A stretch of DNA of 21,531 bases from Ophiothrix spiculata (Eukaryota; Echinodermata; Ophiuroidea; Amphilepidida; Ophiotrichidae), in NCBI GenBank assembly GCA_000969725.1, contig JXSR01S007869.1, one strand, 5' to 3'. The notes beneath the pieces were generated by a model, which ran no database searches, was not told the DNA's origin, and saw nothing but the letters and a program-made list of their open reading frames with translations. Below, one piece after another: positions 1-9,234 of this stretch; position 1 is the stretch's first letter, and each line of letters starts with the position of its first letter. A program made the translations under genes and the position numbers.

Positions 1-485
1 CGTATGAATGTTCATGAGTTCGGATACCCTAGTTTAAAAAGCCTGTAAACTCGCCAAAGTAGCATGAAATGTCAATCCAAACTTGCACTTAGAAGCATAA
101 ATGTTATAAAAACATTTTGAAATTTGAAAAAATGTAAAATTTGGAGATATGAGTGGCTTTTCGTGTGATTTTGCATATGATTATTTTCCTCGACGGAGGT
201 CAAATTAGCTCTTTGCGTTTTACCTAAAATTTACGGTTCTGGACTTTTTTTTTAAATTTTTTTAGCCAATTGGTCAAAAGAGAACCACAACACTTTTTTA
301 ACAGAGTAACTAAAACTTTTGTGGTAATTTTGCGTAAAACACATATCACGTAAGAAAATGTGACGCTTAGTCCAATGAGGTCAAATAAAACAACAAATTT
401 CTACGCAAAACATCATATAACCCCGGAAGTGATCAATTAAGCTGTATTTGTCTATTATTACGTACATATAGTTAAAACACCCTCG
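1..485. other. AT-rich non-coding stretch, nothing recognised
   Basis: This is AT-rich sequence with stop codons in every frame. The decamer GAGGTCAAAT occurs twice (197-206 and 377-386), but no longer repeat unit or terminal repeat could be built around it. Confidence 0.5.
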
Positions 486-489
486 CCAT

Positions 490-720
490 GTCAGCGAGAT
501 CTCGATAGTCTAGTGGATAAGCTGTTATGGAATGATGACGTCCATAATTACTTCAGGTTCGAAAATTATGTCGAAATCTGAGTTTAGGCAAAAATGTCCA
601 CCAATTCAAAATTTTCTATTAAAATGTTGATCGGATTTTTGCATATAAATAAATATAATTTAATTATATACATGTCCTGTAAGTTTAAGCATCATGTCAT
701 GCAGATGTTTTTTGTTTTGT
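490..720 (+). repeat. tRNA-derived SINE, copy 1
   Basis: The head carries RNA polymerase III promoter elements. TAGTCTAGTGG at 506-516 fits the tRNA A box (TRGYNNARNGG) at every position. GGTTCGA at 556-562 gives the first seven bases of the B box, 50 nt downstream. The rest of the T arm does not pair, so this is not a functional tRNA gene. The body continues through CGGATTTTTGCA (about 633-644) to a segment with ATGTCCTGTAAGTTTAAGC, then a T-rich tail. The same order of blocks recurs at 1625-1830, which supports a dispersed retroposon rather than a chance tRNA-like match. Boundaries are approximate and no target site duplication was identified. Confidence 0.55.
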
Positions 721-724
721 TTGT

Positions 725-1620
725 CTTGTTTTTTATATTTACGCAAGTTTGCAGTTTAAACAGTTAAAGAATTACTGCTACCTGTGAAAAGTTGATGTAT
801 GCTTTTTCAACTTTCGCGCCAATACTTGATTGACAGGTTCAATATAAACAACTCAATCTGGAATGCATGGAATGCAAGTATCCTCAATTTGCATAATAGA
901 TATACTGAAAGATAGTTTAATAATATTATTCATTGACAATTGACAAGTTTGTTTCAATATAAAATCTCATTCCACACGATCAGTTAGAAAAGAGATAAAA
1001 CATTACAAAACGTGTATGCTTTATTCTTTTGTTGAATTTTCAATAAATGTGTTTCTGACATAAGTATCTACCTTTGTTGATAACTTAAAAATAATAAAGC
1101 TGTGATATCAAAATTTTACCAGTATCTAGAAGAGGATTGTAATATAATTTGTGCAAAGTTTCATTTCTCAAACTACTAGAGTTTATGCACACGGTCATTT
1201 TTCTAAATGTAAAAATGTTTTGGACACCTGGTATTTTAATGCGAATATTAAAATATGGCCTGTCCTCGCCCGTTAAATTCGACTGGTTGTATGAATGCAA
1301 AATCCATTCACCTCTCAGGGGGTATTGAATCATACAAAAGTTATGCCAGTCCACAGTCTTTTACAAAATCGGTAAATAAAACAGATATTGACTGCTTTTT
1401 CATTCGGGAAACGGGCCTGGTCCGATTGTTCAAAAGTAAAGGCATTAGCCATGATCCTATTCGATATGAAAACTTGTGAAAACTTGTTGAATTAAAGAAA
1501 AATCTCGTCTAACCAAGGCCTTTTTGTAACACGTCTAACCGGGGGGCTCCTAAATGTTTAGACCGGAACCCTCTATTAACTTGGTTTTGCTATCAATAGA
1601 TAGTTATGGTCCTCCCCTAT
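725..1620. other. Non-coding stretch; short unassigned open frames
   Basis: This is AT-rich DNA with a slightly GC-richer patch at about 1250-1480. That patch is open for 89 codons on the minus strand (1085-1354) and 74 on the plus strand (1255-1479). Neither translation resembles a family I know, and two overlapping antisense frames of this size can arise by chance. No repeat structure was found. Confidence 0.4.
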
Positions 1621-1624
1621 CCAA

Positions 1625-1830
1625 CGATACCAAGATCGCAAAATACGGCTAAGGCGTTACGTAATCATGACGTCATAAAGCCGTTTAGGTCGAACAATCA
1701 GAATGTTGACAAAAATGTTTTGTCCTAAATAACAGAATTTCATCGGGATTTTTTGCAATAAAGAAGGACAATTTAAATTCTATCATGTCTTGCAAGTTTC
1801 AGCCTCATAGAATGCATATATTTTTCAAAA
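1625..1830 (+). repeat. tRNA-derived SINE, copy 2 (degenerate)
   Basis: The order of blocks matches copy 1: TAAGGCGTTACGTAATCATG corresponds to TAAGCTGTTATGGAATGATG of copy 1. A damaged B box (AGGTCGAAC, about 1687-1695) follows, then CATCGGGATTTTTTGCA, then ATCATGTCTTGCAAGTTTCA and GAATGCATAT. The A box is no longer recognisable. Divergence from copy 1 is high, so both are old insertions. Boundaries are estimated from the extent of similarity. Confidence 0.5.
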
Positions 1831-1884
1831 TGGTGATTTAAATTGTCAAAAATGTCACCAGGGTGCAACCATGGATTCTCTACA

Positions 1885-2068
1885 CTCCCCCACCCCCTAC
1901 ACCCTAACTTTGATGGCCTACCCTAACCCCATCTTAGGTGGTACCCCCTAATTTTTTCATCAAAATGATCGCCAAGGATGTAAAAGGGGTTACCCAAAAC
2001 CCTGAGGTTGGTTGCTTTTGCATAGTTATGCTGCGGGGAAAAAAACATTAGGGGGACCCCCCCCCCCC
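1885..2068. repeat. C-rich low-complexity patch with poly-C run
   Basis: Repeated short blocks of C (CCCCCACCCCC, ACCCTAAC, ACCCCC) lead to an uninterrupted run of 12 C at 2057-2068. The patch contrasts sharply with the surrounding AT-rich DNA. A few CCCTAA-like units occur, but they are not in tandem, so it is not a telomeric array. Confidence 0.7.
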
Positions 2069-2313
2069 TGGCTAGAGGGTCAATAGAAAAAACAAGATCA
2101 TATTACTTGCTGTAAAAAGACAATTTTCAGCCAAAATCATTCTTTTGGGTTCTGTCAGGAGTGTTTCTATTTTCATAAAGTTTGAGATTCCAAATGTACG
2201 GCCGTTTATTTAAAAGTGAATATTATTCTTTTAGGAACGTTAAATATACTTAACAACAAGATCTATATGGTAACTAACAATGAAGTTAAAATTGTAAGAA
2301 TTTAGTGATTCAC

Positions 2314-2347
2314 TGAATTTCTCATTCTCCCGAGAATGAGAAATTCA
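2314..2347. repeat. Perfect 16-bp inverted repeat, 2-nt spacer
   Basis: The left arm TGAATTTCTCATTCTC (2314-2329) and right arm GAGAATGAGAAATTCA (2332-2347) are exact reverse complements separated by CC. Pairing stops at both outer edges. It could be a protein-binding palindrome, an extruded cruciform or the relic of a small element. No T-run follows that would suggest a transcription terminator. Confidence 0.8.
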
Positions 2348-2598
2348 AAGCACAAATAATTGTCTGTTTTACTATAAATGTTGTTCAAGGTCTACAGGAA
2401 TGGTTATGGATGTTAGTTAGTTATTTGAAAATAGCACAGCCGTGAAATTTCACATGGGTTATGAAAAAATTATGACCAATATTTTGGTCCCAAATCTCAA
2501 AAAGTTTGAAAAAGAAGTTGAAGCAATCGGCACATCCTATTTTTGAGAACTATTTCCCTCAGCGATCTTTAGACTATTATTTTGGAAGCAAAGCCTAA

Positions 2599-2665
2599 AA
2601 TGGTTCCCGGCAGTATACGACATCTTAAAAGGTTTTGAAGATGTCGTTTACCGCCAGGGACCATT
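2599..2665. repeat. 67-nt imperfect hairpin, pre-miRNA-sized
   Basis: Arms 2599-2626 and 2638-2665 pair over 28 positions with 24 Watson-Crick matches, leaving an 11-nt loop. The four non-matching positions are spread along the stem. Size, loop and scattered mismatches are compatible with a microRNA precursor, but equally with a small MITE remnant. No known miRNA seed was recognised. Confidence 0.55.
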
Positions 2666-2669
2666 CCAT

Positions 2670-3248
2670 ATTCATCACGACGCTATTTTTGTTAATTAAG
2701 GGGTGTTGAAGGATCATCTTATGCTTTTTTTACCAAGCAATCACTTGGCGCAATCAAGCGTGACCAAGACATTAAATCACCTACTTAATACTCTATCACA
2801 GGTAACCGTCTCATGTGACCAATCAACTTGAGTAGTGAAATGACCTTGATGAAGGCGAGTTAATTCAAATTTGACCCAAAAATCACTTTTTTCGACCCAT
2901 TTGTGTTATTGCCCCCTACCAGAAAATGAGACGATTGATCACACCTAACAAGATTACCTATCAAATCTGACCAAAAGCAACATAATTTCCTGATAAATCG
3001 ATTTTTACATAAACAAGTGGTAAAAATATTTTTATTCCAAATCTATGAGCAACCGTGTATGTTTTCTCAGTTATCTGAAAAAAAAACCGTACCTTAGAAA
3101 TAAGTAAACGATATAATCATAAGTCATGAATTGGTCATGTCAATACGGAGGTGATGTAACATAAAAACGCTCTCTTCGTAGTTAAGGCAGTTTTAATCAA
3201 GAAGTTTAATACCTACTGCAACAAGTTTTGTATTCGAAAGTCGTAACG
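2670..3248. other. Non-coding stretch, nothing firm
   Basis: No open frame of note. A weak inverted pair around CGTCTCAT (about 2808) and ATGAGACG (about 2926) was seen but does not extend. Positions 3111-3132 share a 22-mer in inverted orientation with 6462-6483 (21 of 22 identical). Confidence 0.4.
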
Positions 3249-3518
3249 CTTAAAGACTCTGTCACACATCACCGTATAGAGCAAAACGTAAGCCTAACGT
3301 ACTTAATCCAACTATTGTTCTGTTTTAGGCATTGTTGTTCGTCATGTGTTCGTTACAAGTACGTTCAATACGTTATCCATACGGTCTGTCCGTTATGTAT
3401 ACGTTTAATTCGTTGTTCATACGGTGGTGGTCCGTTTAGCACACGTTCAATATGTGAAACTTGTGTACGTTATTCATACGTTTTGCTCTATACGGTGATG
3501 TCTGACAGAGCCTTAAAG
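3249..3518. mobile_element. Non-autonomous inverted-repeat element (MITE) with CTTAAAG flanks
   Basis: CTTAAAG stands at 3249-3255 and again, in direct orientation, at 3512-3518, bounding a 256-bp body (3256-3511). The outermost 35 bp of the body (3256-3290 versus 3477-3511) are reverse complements with 33 of 35 matches, and weaker pairing continues inward through TAACGTAC. The interior holds about 2.5 degenerate copies of a roughly 40-bp unit built on TACGTTCAAT, CATACGG and TCCGTT (3360-3399, 3400-3441, partial after 3442). It has no coding capacity. The 7-bp direct repeat is the likely target site duplication; its length does not decide the superfamily. Confidence 0.75.
3360..3480 (+). repeat. 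Degenerate ~40-bp tandem repeat inside the MITE
   Basis: Unit 1 (3360-3399) and unit 2 (3400-3441) align along TACGTT-AAT-CGTT---CATACGG---GTCCGTT. A third, partial unit starts at CACGTTCAAT (about 3442). Related TATTCATACGTT words occur in the right inverted repeat. Confidence 0.6.
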
Positions 3519-3845
3519 TTGAAATCCTAAAAGCACACTTTTTATTGAAAACGAAAATAACTCTTCATGCTAAAAGTTAATGGTAGGTGATGTATTGAAT
3601 ATAGCTTGACGAGGATAATTGTTATCATTTTAAAGGCATTCCCACGACTAGTTATAAGAATGTTCAAAGGTTAAAATTTTCATAAGTTTCGTACATTGTG
3701 AAAACATTGATGAAAAACAATACTGATTTGTGCATAATACAATAATTGCACGGATTAACAGTAACAAATAAAGTATATTGGATAAGGTTAATTATTGAGA
3801 TAATGCATGTTTGATCACCATGTATACTGAAACAGCAGCAAAATG
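3519..3845. other. Non-coding stretch, nothing recognised
   Basis: AT-rich sequence between two inverted-repeat elements. No repeat, promoter or coding signal could be supported. Confidence 0.4.
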
Positions 3846-3849
3846 GTCA

Positions 3850-4014
3850 ATTCGCTGACAAAGTGTGACATCAAAATCAATAGTTGCCAAGTGACTGGTT
3901 CACGCTTATTGCAATTTGAACCACGATCAAAATGATCACAACACATACTCAACTGAGCGTGAACAAAGCGTGAACCAGTAACCAGGATATGACGTTTTAA
4001 CTTTGTCAGCGAAT
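3850..4014. repeat. Foldback (inverted repeat) of about 165 bp
   Basis: ATTCGCTGACAAAG at 3850-3863 pairs exactly with CTTTGTCAGCGAAT at 4001-4014. CTGGTTCACGCTT at 3895-3907 pairs exactly with AAGCGTGAACCAG at 3966-3978. The segments between these two perfect blocks also align with gaps. Two nested exact blocks in the right order make this a genuine foldback rather than chance. It has no coding content and no clear flanking duplication. Confidence 0.7.
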
Positions 4015-4049
4015 AGTAGGCAGAAAGTTGAGTGTAACTTGTGTCTAAT

Positions 4050-4580
4050 GGTGCGTTTACATTACAACGTATTGGGGGTAACGACAAGCAACGTAGACCT
4101 GCGAATTGCAGTTTTGAATTTTACGTTAGTTAGAGTAAGTTCAAGTTGGCACAAGCCTCTAACCTACGCAGGTTGTCATTACTATCGGTCGCTTTCAGTT
4201 AAAAGTTTTAACATTTTGGGATGACATAGAATAAGATTTGATGTCGTTGAGATATCGTTGGCCACCGCAACCCTCGGTTCTTTGACGTTTCCATGATCGT
4301 TTGTAGCAGTCTGTATTATTTTAGAGGTCGTCGCAACTTCGTTGGTAATAGTTGTACAACAATACTTGACGAATTGTGACCACACATTGCAGTGGATAAC
4401 GAGTTGTAACGACTTTAGGTTACGTATAGTAAACTAATGATGGCGCATTGCAACGATGGTCTGCGATGGGTTACGATTTGTAAACGATTGTCCATAATTT
4501 CAGTCAACTTTTGTCAGTATTTTGTGGTTTTGTACAGAGTTCTTTTTATTAGAGCTGTGAGTAGGAATGATTGTACCTAC
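4050..4580. repeat. CAACG/CGTTG-rich repeat segment, left part
   Basis: This stretch is unusually rich in CAACG, CGTTG, TAACGA and TCGTTG words on both strands and richer in CpG than its surroundings. It begins at GGTGCGTTTACATTACAACG, a start typical of terminal inverted repeats. Similar word content returns at 5626-5960 beyond an AT-rich block. I read it as half of an old DNA transposon with subterminal binding repeats. Several short open frames here are not convincing as genes. Confidence 0.4.
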
Positions 4581-4582
4581 CG

Positions 4583-5625
4583 CATAGGGTTGGTGATTTT
4601 TTGTATTAAAAAAATATAAAAAATTTGTTTTGGATAAAAATCACGATTTTTTTAAAATTTAAATCGGATTTATTTTATTTTTTTTAGAATTCAAAAAACA
4701 TGATCATAAAAAACAGGCTTTAACTGTATTTGAACCGCTTTTAGACCAAATACAGTTGACAAATATCCTTTTGAAATATGTATTTTAACATTTGACAAAC
4801 TATCCACTAAATTAAATGAAACAAAAGTTACAAAAAGCAAAATCTTTACATTTAGTGATTCAATTGGTGTCCATCAGGATACGCAACTGCCTTGGTACTG
4901 AAAAGGCTGTGAAACTATAATTATTATAGTTTTGTCTTGTTCAAAGCTTTTAAAATGGAATAGATCCTAAATTCAAATTAAGATGTTTACATTGTTGCAG
5001 GAAGCAAAGGAGTGGACTTGATTGTCATCTAAAGTTATGATTAGCTTCTATATGTACATATTATTGACTATTGGTGCAATTTTTTTAATCCGATTTGAAT
5101 GACAGCCTTGCCTCTTTTCTAGCTAAATAATAAAAATAGTACAACATAAATGTATGCTGAAAATTTCACTTGATCTGACCATTCATTTTTAAGTTTTACA
5201 GCATCTTGAAAATTCTCTATGGCTACTGTGTTGTAATTATTGCCGAGCCCCAAATGTAATCATAAACTGACACACTTTTTGATTTATCAACAAAATGCAG
5301 GCACTTTTGCATGAATGTTTTGGGGTTTGTAACATCTTCCAGTCAATTATCATTATTAGCTCAAAAACTCATAACTAAAAGATTGTTAATGTTTCATAAG
5401 ATGGGTTTATTGTTAAAATTGTGTTGTTTGGAAAATGTTTATAATTGTGTTCTTGCATCTAATGAAGATTAATTGAAAATTACTTCAAAACTGTTTCGAA
5501 AGTGCTTGTAGAGAAATTAAAATGATTCAATTGAAGAAAAAAACCAGTCAGTGATTTAAAAAAAAAATCCAAGTGATATAAATCGCACCTATTTAAATCA
5601 ACGTGATTTTAATCAAACAACCTTG
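4583..5625. mobile_element. AT-rich insertion with degenerate inverted ends (uncertain)
   Basis: The left end reads AGGGTTGGTGATTTTT and, after a gap, ATAAAAATCACGATTTTTTT. The right end, read on the minus strand, is AGGTTGTTTGATTAAAATCA then CGTTGATTTAAAT and GCGATTT. The shared AAAATCACG and AAATCG-ATTT words in inverted orientation suggest a decayed inverted-repeat element. Its interior is AT-rich and non-coding. It separates two CAACG-rich segments that otherwise look like one repeat. No target duplication was recognised. Confidence 0.35.
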
Positions 5626-5906
5626 TACTCGCACAAACTTCTAGTAACGTTATTGTTGCCGTAACCATTCGATAGCATTCGTTCCTTTACGTCAGCCAAG
5701 GTCAGCATTTGCCGCCTCACTACGTTGCTTACAGTTGTTCTACGTTGAGAAGTCGTGACCCAAAGTCAAGCCAAACTCATAATTTATCAGAAAGTCTGCG
5801 TTTCTTTCAGCAACCACTCGTCACTTGTTGCCGTCGTGTTGCTGAGACTCGTTACTATCCGTCAACAAACTTTGATTGGTCATATCTACTCGTTGCCTGT
5901 CGTCAA
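5626..5906. repeat. CAACG/CGTTG-rich repeat segment, right part
   Basis: Dense CGTTG, GTTGC, TCGTCA and CGTAAC words resemble those at 4050-4580. The stretch runs straight into the dispersed repeat at 5907-6115. Open frames of 75 to 92 codons overlap here in several plus-strand registers and resemble no family I know, so I take them as by-products of the word composition. Confidence 0.4.
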
Positions 5907-6115
5907 GTCATTAGGAGCAAAAAACAATTTCCGTGCGCTGTCACAAACGTTACCGAACGTTATTCAGTATTTTGGCAATTATTTTAACCTTTAAATACCT
6001 ACATGTCTTGATACCACCAGTGAGCAACAACAAACTCGTTGATATAAGGTTTTGTGGTCGTTTAAAAGTGACATTTTTCAATTCTTCGGTTACAAACGTT
6101 ACTTTGAAATCACCC
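5907..6115 (+). repeat. Dispersed repeat copy A (CACAAACGTTAC family)
   Basis: This aligns in direct orientation with 9421-9650. Both begin GTCATT-GGAGCAAAA, then AATTCCGTG or AATTTCCGTG. GTCACAAACGTTAC follows (here at 5940), then TTCAGTATTTTGGCAA, then a CTTGAT-CCACCA block. Both end with TTTAAAAGTGA, a second (G)TCACAAACRTTAC-like motif (6089-6103 here) and CACCC. No coding potential. Confidence 0.7.
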
Positions 6116-7508
6116 AATAGTCAATTATTGACTGCTACTTCAAGTCCACCATCTAATTGACAAGTCCATTGACTAGTTTATTGAATATTGATTTAAATCA
6201 ATACCTCTTTTGTTAAGATCAATAATTGATGTCTGCTGGTATTTTACTTCCTTTATTGACATCAATAATGTTCTAATAATTGACTTACAAATCCATCACT
6301 CTAATCGCTAATGGGCAATTACCTTTTTAGGATCATGAACATTTCAGCTAAACCAGAAACATGTAGGTGTGATTGATATGTACATATTTAATCCTGTGTT
6401 GATAAATATTCAAATTGCTGATGTTTATCTCATTAAGTGGTATGTTACGCTTTTTCAGACTAATTCATGACTTATGATCATATGGAATAATGATGTCCAC
6501 AATACTATATCAATAAGTATAGGGACAAAAGATGGCTTACTAATCTCCAAATTACTAAATCTAAATAAATACTCTCTTGCTTATAAGAAATAAGAGTCTT
6601 ATTGATAAGAGTGCAACAGTCCCAAATGAATTCATGGCGTCTTTATGTTTAGTTTTATAAAACCTATATAGAATATCTAGAAAATGATCGATCTGAAACA
6701 TTAGTGGAAACAAAAATAGATAATGAAGAGACATATAGTTTCATATCATTTTAAGGAATAATATATTTCAGGGCATCTTTGGCATTCTATTCGACCATCT
6801 CAATCATAATTATGAACTCTCATGTTTTACGAAGATGCATGTTTTTTGACAGACCCTTTTTGTGTCTAAAACATTGCGTACTTTACTGATGTAACTTAAT
6901 AAAAAGAGATTTTTAGGGTTTAAATATGAAGCATACGGTATCCTTAAATTTGTGCCCTAATTTGGCAATGATATAATTTCATATGATGACTGTAACCTTG
7001 ATCAGTCAGAAAAAATACAAAATACAAAAATTAAAGTCACCAGTCCCTGAAATTGTGGACTCACCTTAAAGATGTTCAAGCTAAAGAAAGCATTTTTTAA
7101 AAGAAGAAAAAGTCATAATTTGGCACTTGTACAAAAAGAAAAGAGAGAAACGTTGGCGTAGATTTAAATTTCGATTGAGATTAATACAATTCTAAAAACA
7201 AAACTCTTAATTTGGGTTACAAATCACAAATGTTAACGGCTAGTTGTCATGTCAATTTGAGTGTTAATTTTCTTTGATTTGCCTGCTTAAAGGTGTATAG
7301 TTTTTATCTCTGAATAACTTTTTATTCTTATTTAAATAATTTTTGCTTTTTTACTACATACTGCATGATTGTCGCCACTATATTCAGAATCAATTTTGAA
7401 CTCTATAAAATGCTATAAGTAGGACTGTATAGACCCTACTAGCTGTCAACTTGTGATTTAGAAGGTATACGGATAAGGTCTAATATTTAGCAAACAACTT
7501 GAGTTACC
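6116..7508. other. Non-coding stretch, nothing firm
   Basis: This is AT-rich DNA with several short self-complementary words around TCAATTATTGA (6119-6300). TATGGAATAATGATGTCCA at about 6481 weakly resembles a segment of the SINE head at 528-547. Nothing extends into a defined element. Confidence 0.4.
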
Positions 7509-8207
7509 TTAAGGGAGGTCGGAGCCTTATTTTGATCATAACTTGAAAACTAATGAAGTAAACTATATAAAAGTATACATTTTTAGAAAGGGAATTTCAC
7601 AAGGAATCTATTTAAAGCATCAGATTCTTGATTTAAGAACTCGCTTTTTAATAACTCGCTAAAAACGAGTTATTTTGCCAAATTTTTTTGAACAAGCCTA
7701 GGAAAAATATTATTCAGCCAAAATATTCAAAAATAGGTATAAATCATCTATATCGATGGTTCTAGGGAATGTTTTCTCAATTTTTTGTTTAATCTCCTAG
7801 TTTTGAAATTTTTTGTCCGAATAGGCCAAAAATTCATTTTTTTCAAAAAATTATGATTTTTATGCATTTTTTGGCACTTTTTGGCCATTTTTGTGAAAAC
7901 TAAGAAGTTATTCAACAATTTGAGGAAAAATTCCCTAGAACTACCGATTTAGATGATTTTTACCTATTTTGGAAGAATTTTGCCAAATAATACTTTCTCT
8001 AGGCTTGTTCAAAAAAATTTGGCAAAATAACTCGTTTTTGGTGAGTTTCTAAAAAGCGAGTTCTTAAAAATAGAAGTTGATGCTTTAAATAGATTCCTTA
8101 CAAAATTTCCTTTCTAAAAATGTATACATTTATGTAGTTTACTTTATTAATTTTCAAGTTATCATAAAAACAATTTTTAGGGATTGTGAGGCTCCGACCT
8201 CCCTTAA
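7509..8207. mobile_element. TTAA-flanked palindromic (foldback) element, piggyBac-type MITE candidate
   Basis: TTAA at 7509-7512 and 8204-8207 bounds a 691-bp body. It begins GGGAGGTCGGAGCC (7513-7526) and ends with the exact complement GGCTCCGACCTCCC (8190-8203). Similarity between the arms continues almost to the centre (about 7855): GAATCTATTTAAAGCATCA, ACGAGTTATTTTGCCAAATT, GAACAAGCCTAG and TTCTAGGGAAT all recur inverted. The whole element can therefore fold into one hairpin of over 300 bp. TTAA duplication is the hallmark of piggyBac elements, which makes that superfamily the first guess. There is no transposase. The superfamily call rests on the TTAA flank alone. Confidence 0.75.
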
Positions 8208-8702
8208 AACCTGATTTTTATGAAAACCAAATAGCAAGCAACACTAGTTATCGGGCATCTTAAGGGCATTTTATTTGTCAACTAGGATTAGCAAAGTTTT
8301 ATGAATATTGGCCCTGACCTACATTAAGTTTTCTTAAAGCATTTCCAATGCTTACGGCATAATAGTTTATATGTGTTTTTTCTTCTTCTTTTTTTTTAGA
8401 TTTCAGTTATGATCATTAGGCATATTGATAAACTCCATGTGTCTTTTTAAATGTTCAGTAGACCTATAATAGCAAAAGGCAATTTGTAACTTAAAATCAT
8501 CCAGTAGAATTCTGTTTATTATCGTTATGTATCTTAGGGTCTACTGATACACAAGACCTTTCTGGATTCATTAAAAGGTCATTTGCACGGAGAAAAAAAA
8601 AGGTTTGGGTATGTGCTAAACAATCCATTTTTTCTGGATGGCTAAAATTATAGCTTGGACGTCCGGAAATGTGATGAATATACTAGAATGTTATAAGAAC
8701 CT
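8208..8702. other. Non-coding stretch, nothing recognised
   Basis: AT-rich sequence between the palindromic element and the microsatellite. No repeat or coding signal could be supported. Confidence 0.4.
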
Positions 8703-8895
8703 TAATGTAATGTAATGTAATGTAATGTAATGTAATGTAATGTAATGTAATGTATATAATGTAATGTAATGTAATGTAATGTAATGTAATGTAATGTAAT
8801 GTAATGTAATGTAATGTAATGTAATGTAATGTTATGTATTGTGATACAATGCAATGTTATGTGAATGTAAAGAAATGTAATCAATACAATACAAT
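8703..8895 (+). repeat. (TAATG)n pentanucleotide microsatellite with degenerate tail
   Basis: Ten perfect TAATG units run from 8703 to 8752. A TATA interruption follows, then fifteen further units from 8757 to 8831. Past 8831 the array decays through TTATG, TGATACAATG, CAATG and similar words to about 8895. The minus strand reads as an open frame of repeating Ile-Thr-Leu-His-Tyr, which is an artefact of the array. Confidence 0.95.
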
Positions 8896-9234
8896 TTTAA
8901 AAAATAATTTTTATTACTGTGTTATGTGATGGAAATATCCAAAGGAGAAACATCAAATTTTATAATATAATTCGTTTAACTAGAGCAAAAGCTGAAATAA
9001 AATTATTAGCATCCTTCTTCATTGCTGAAAATATTTAAATGTAAAACGAAAGAGGAGTTGAATTCGAATTTTTCCTTCAATGTGTTCTACCATCCTATAG
9101 GAATAAGGATTTTTATATAAGAAATACACAAAAGTGTGGATAATTTTCTTGAGTAGGTTAAAAGTATTTTCTAATCAGAAATTGTCAGATTTGTATATCC
9201 GTGCATGAATGAGCATATGTTTTAATTCAAAAAG
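8896..9234. other. Non-coding stretch, nothing recognised
   Basis: AT-rich DNA between the microsatellite and the CACAAACGTTAC repeat. No features found. Confidence 0.4.

Noticed and set aside
506..580. tRNA gene
   Set aside because: A and B boxes are present but the T and acceptor stems do not pair and the block recurs in a second repeat copy, so it is a SINE head.
1085..1479. Overlapping antisense frames of 89 and 74 codons
   Set aside because: No homology recognised, no splice or promoter context, and they are mutually exclusive.
1885..1960. Telomere-like CCCTAA words
   Set aside because: Only scattered single units in a C-rich patch; no tandem array.
2920..3060. Foldback around CGTCTCAT/ATGAGACG
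   Set aside because: Only eight to ten bases pair and the similarity does not extend.
6462..6520. Third SINE copy
   Set aside because: Only about 20 nt resemble the SINE head; neither the promoter boxes nor the 3' segment is present.
8702..8884. 60-codon frame of repeating ITLHY
   Set aside because: It is a translation of the TAATG microsatellite.
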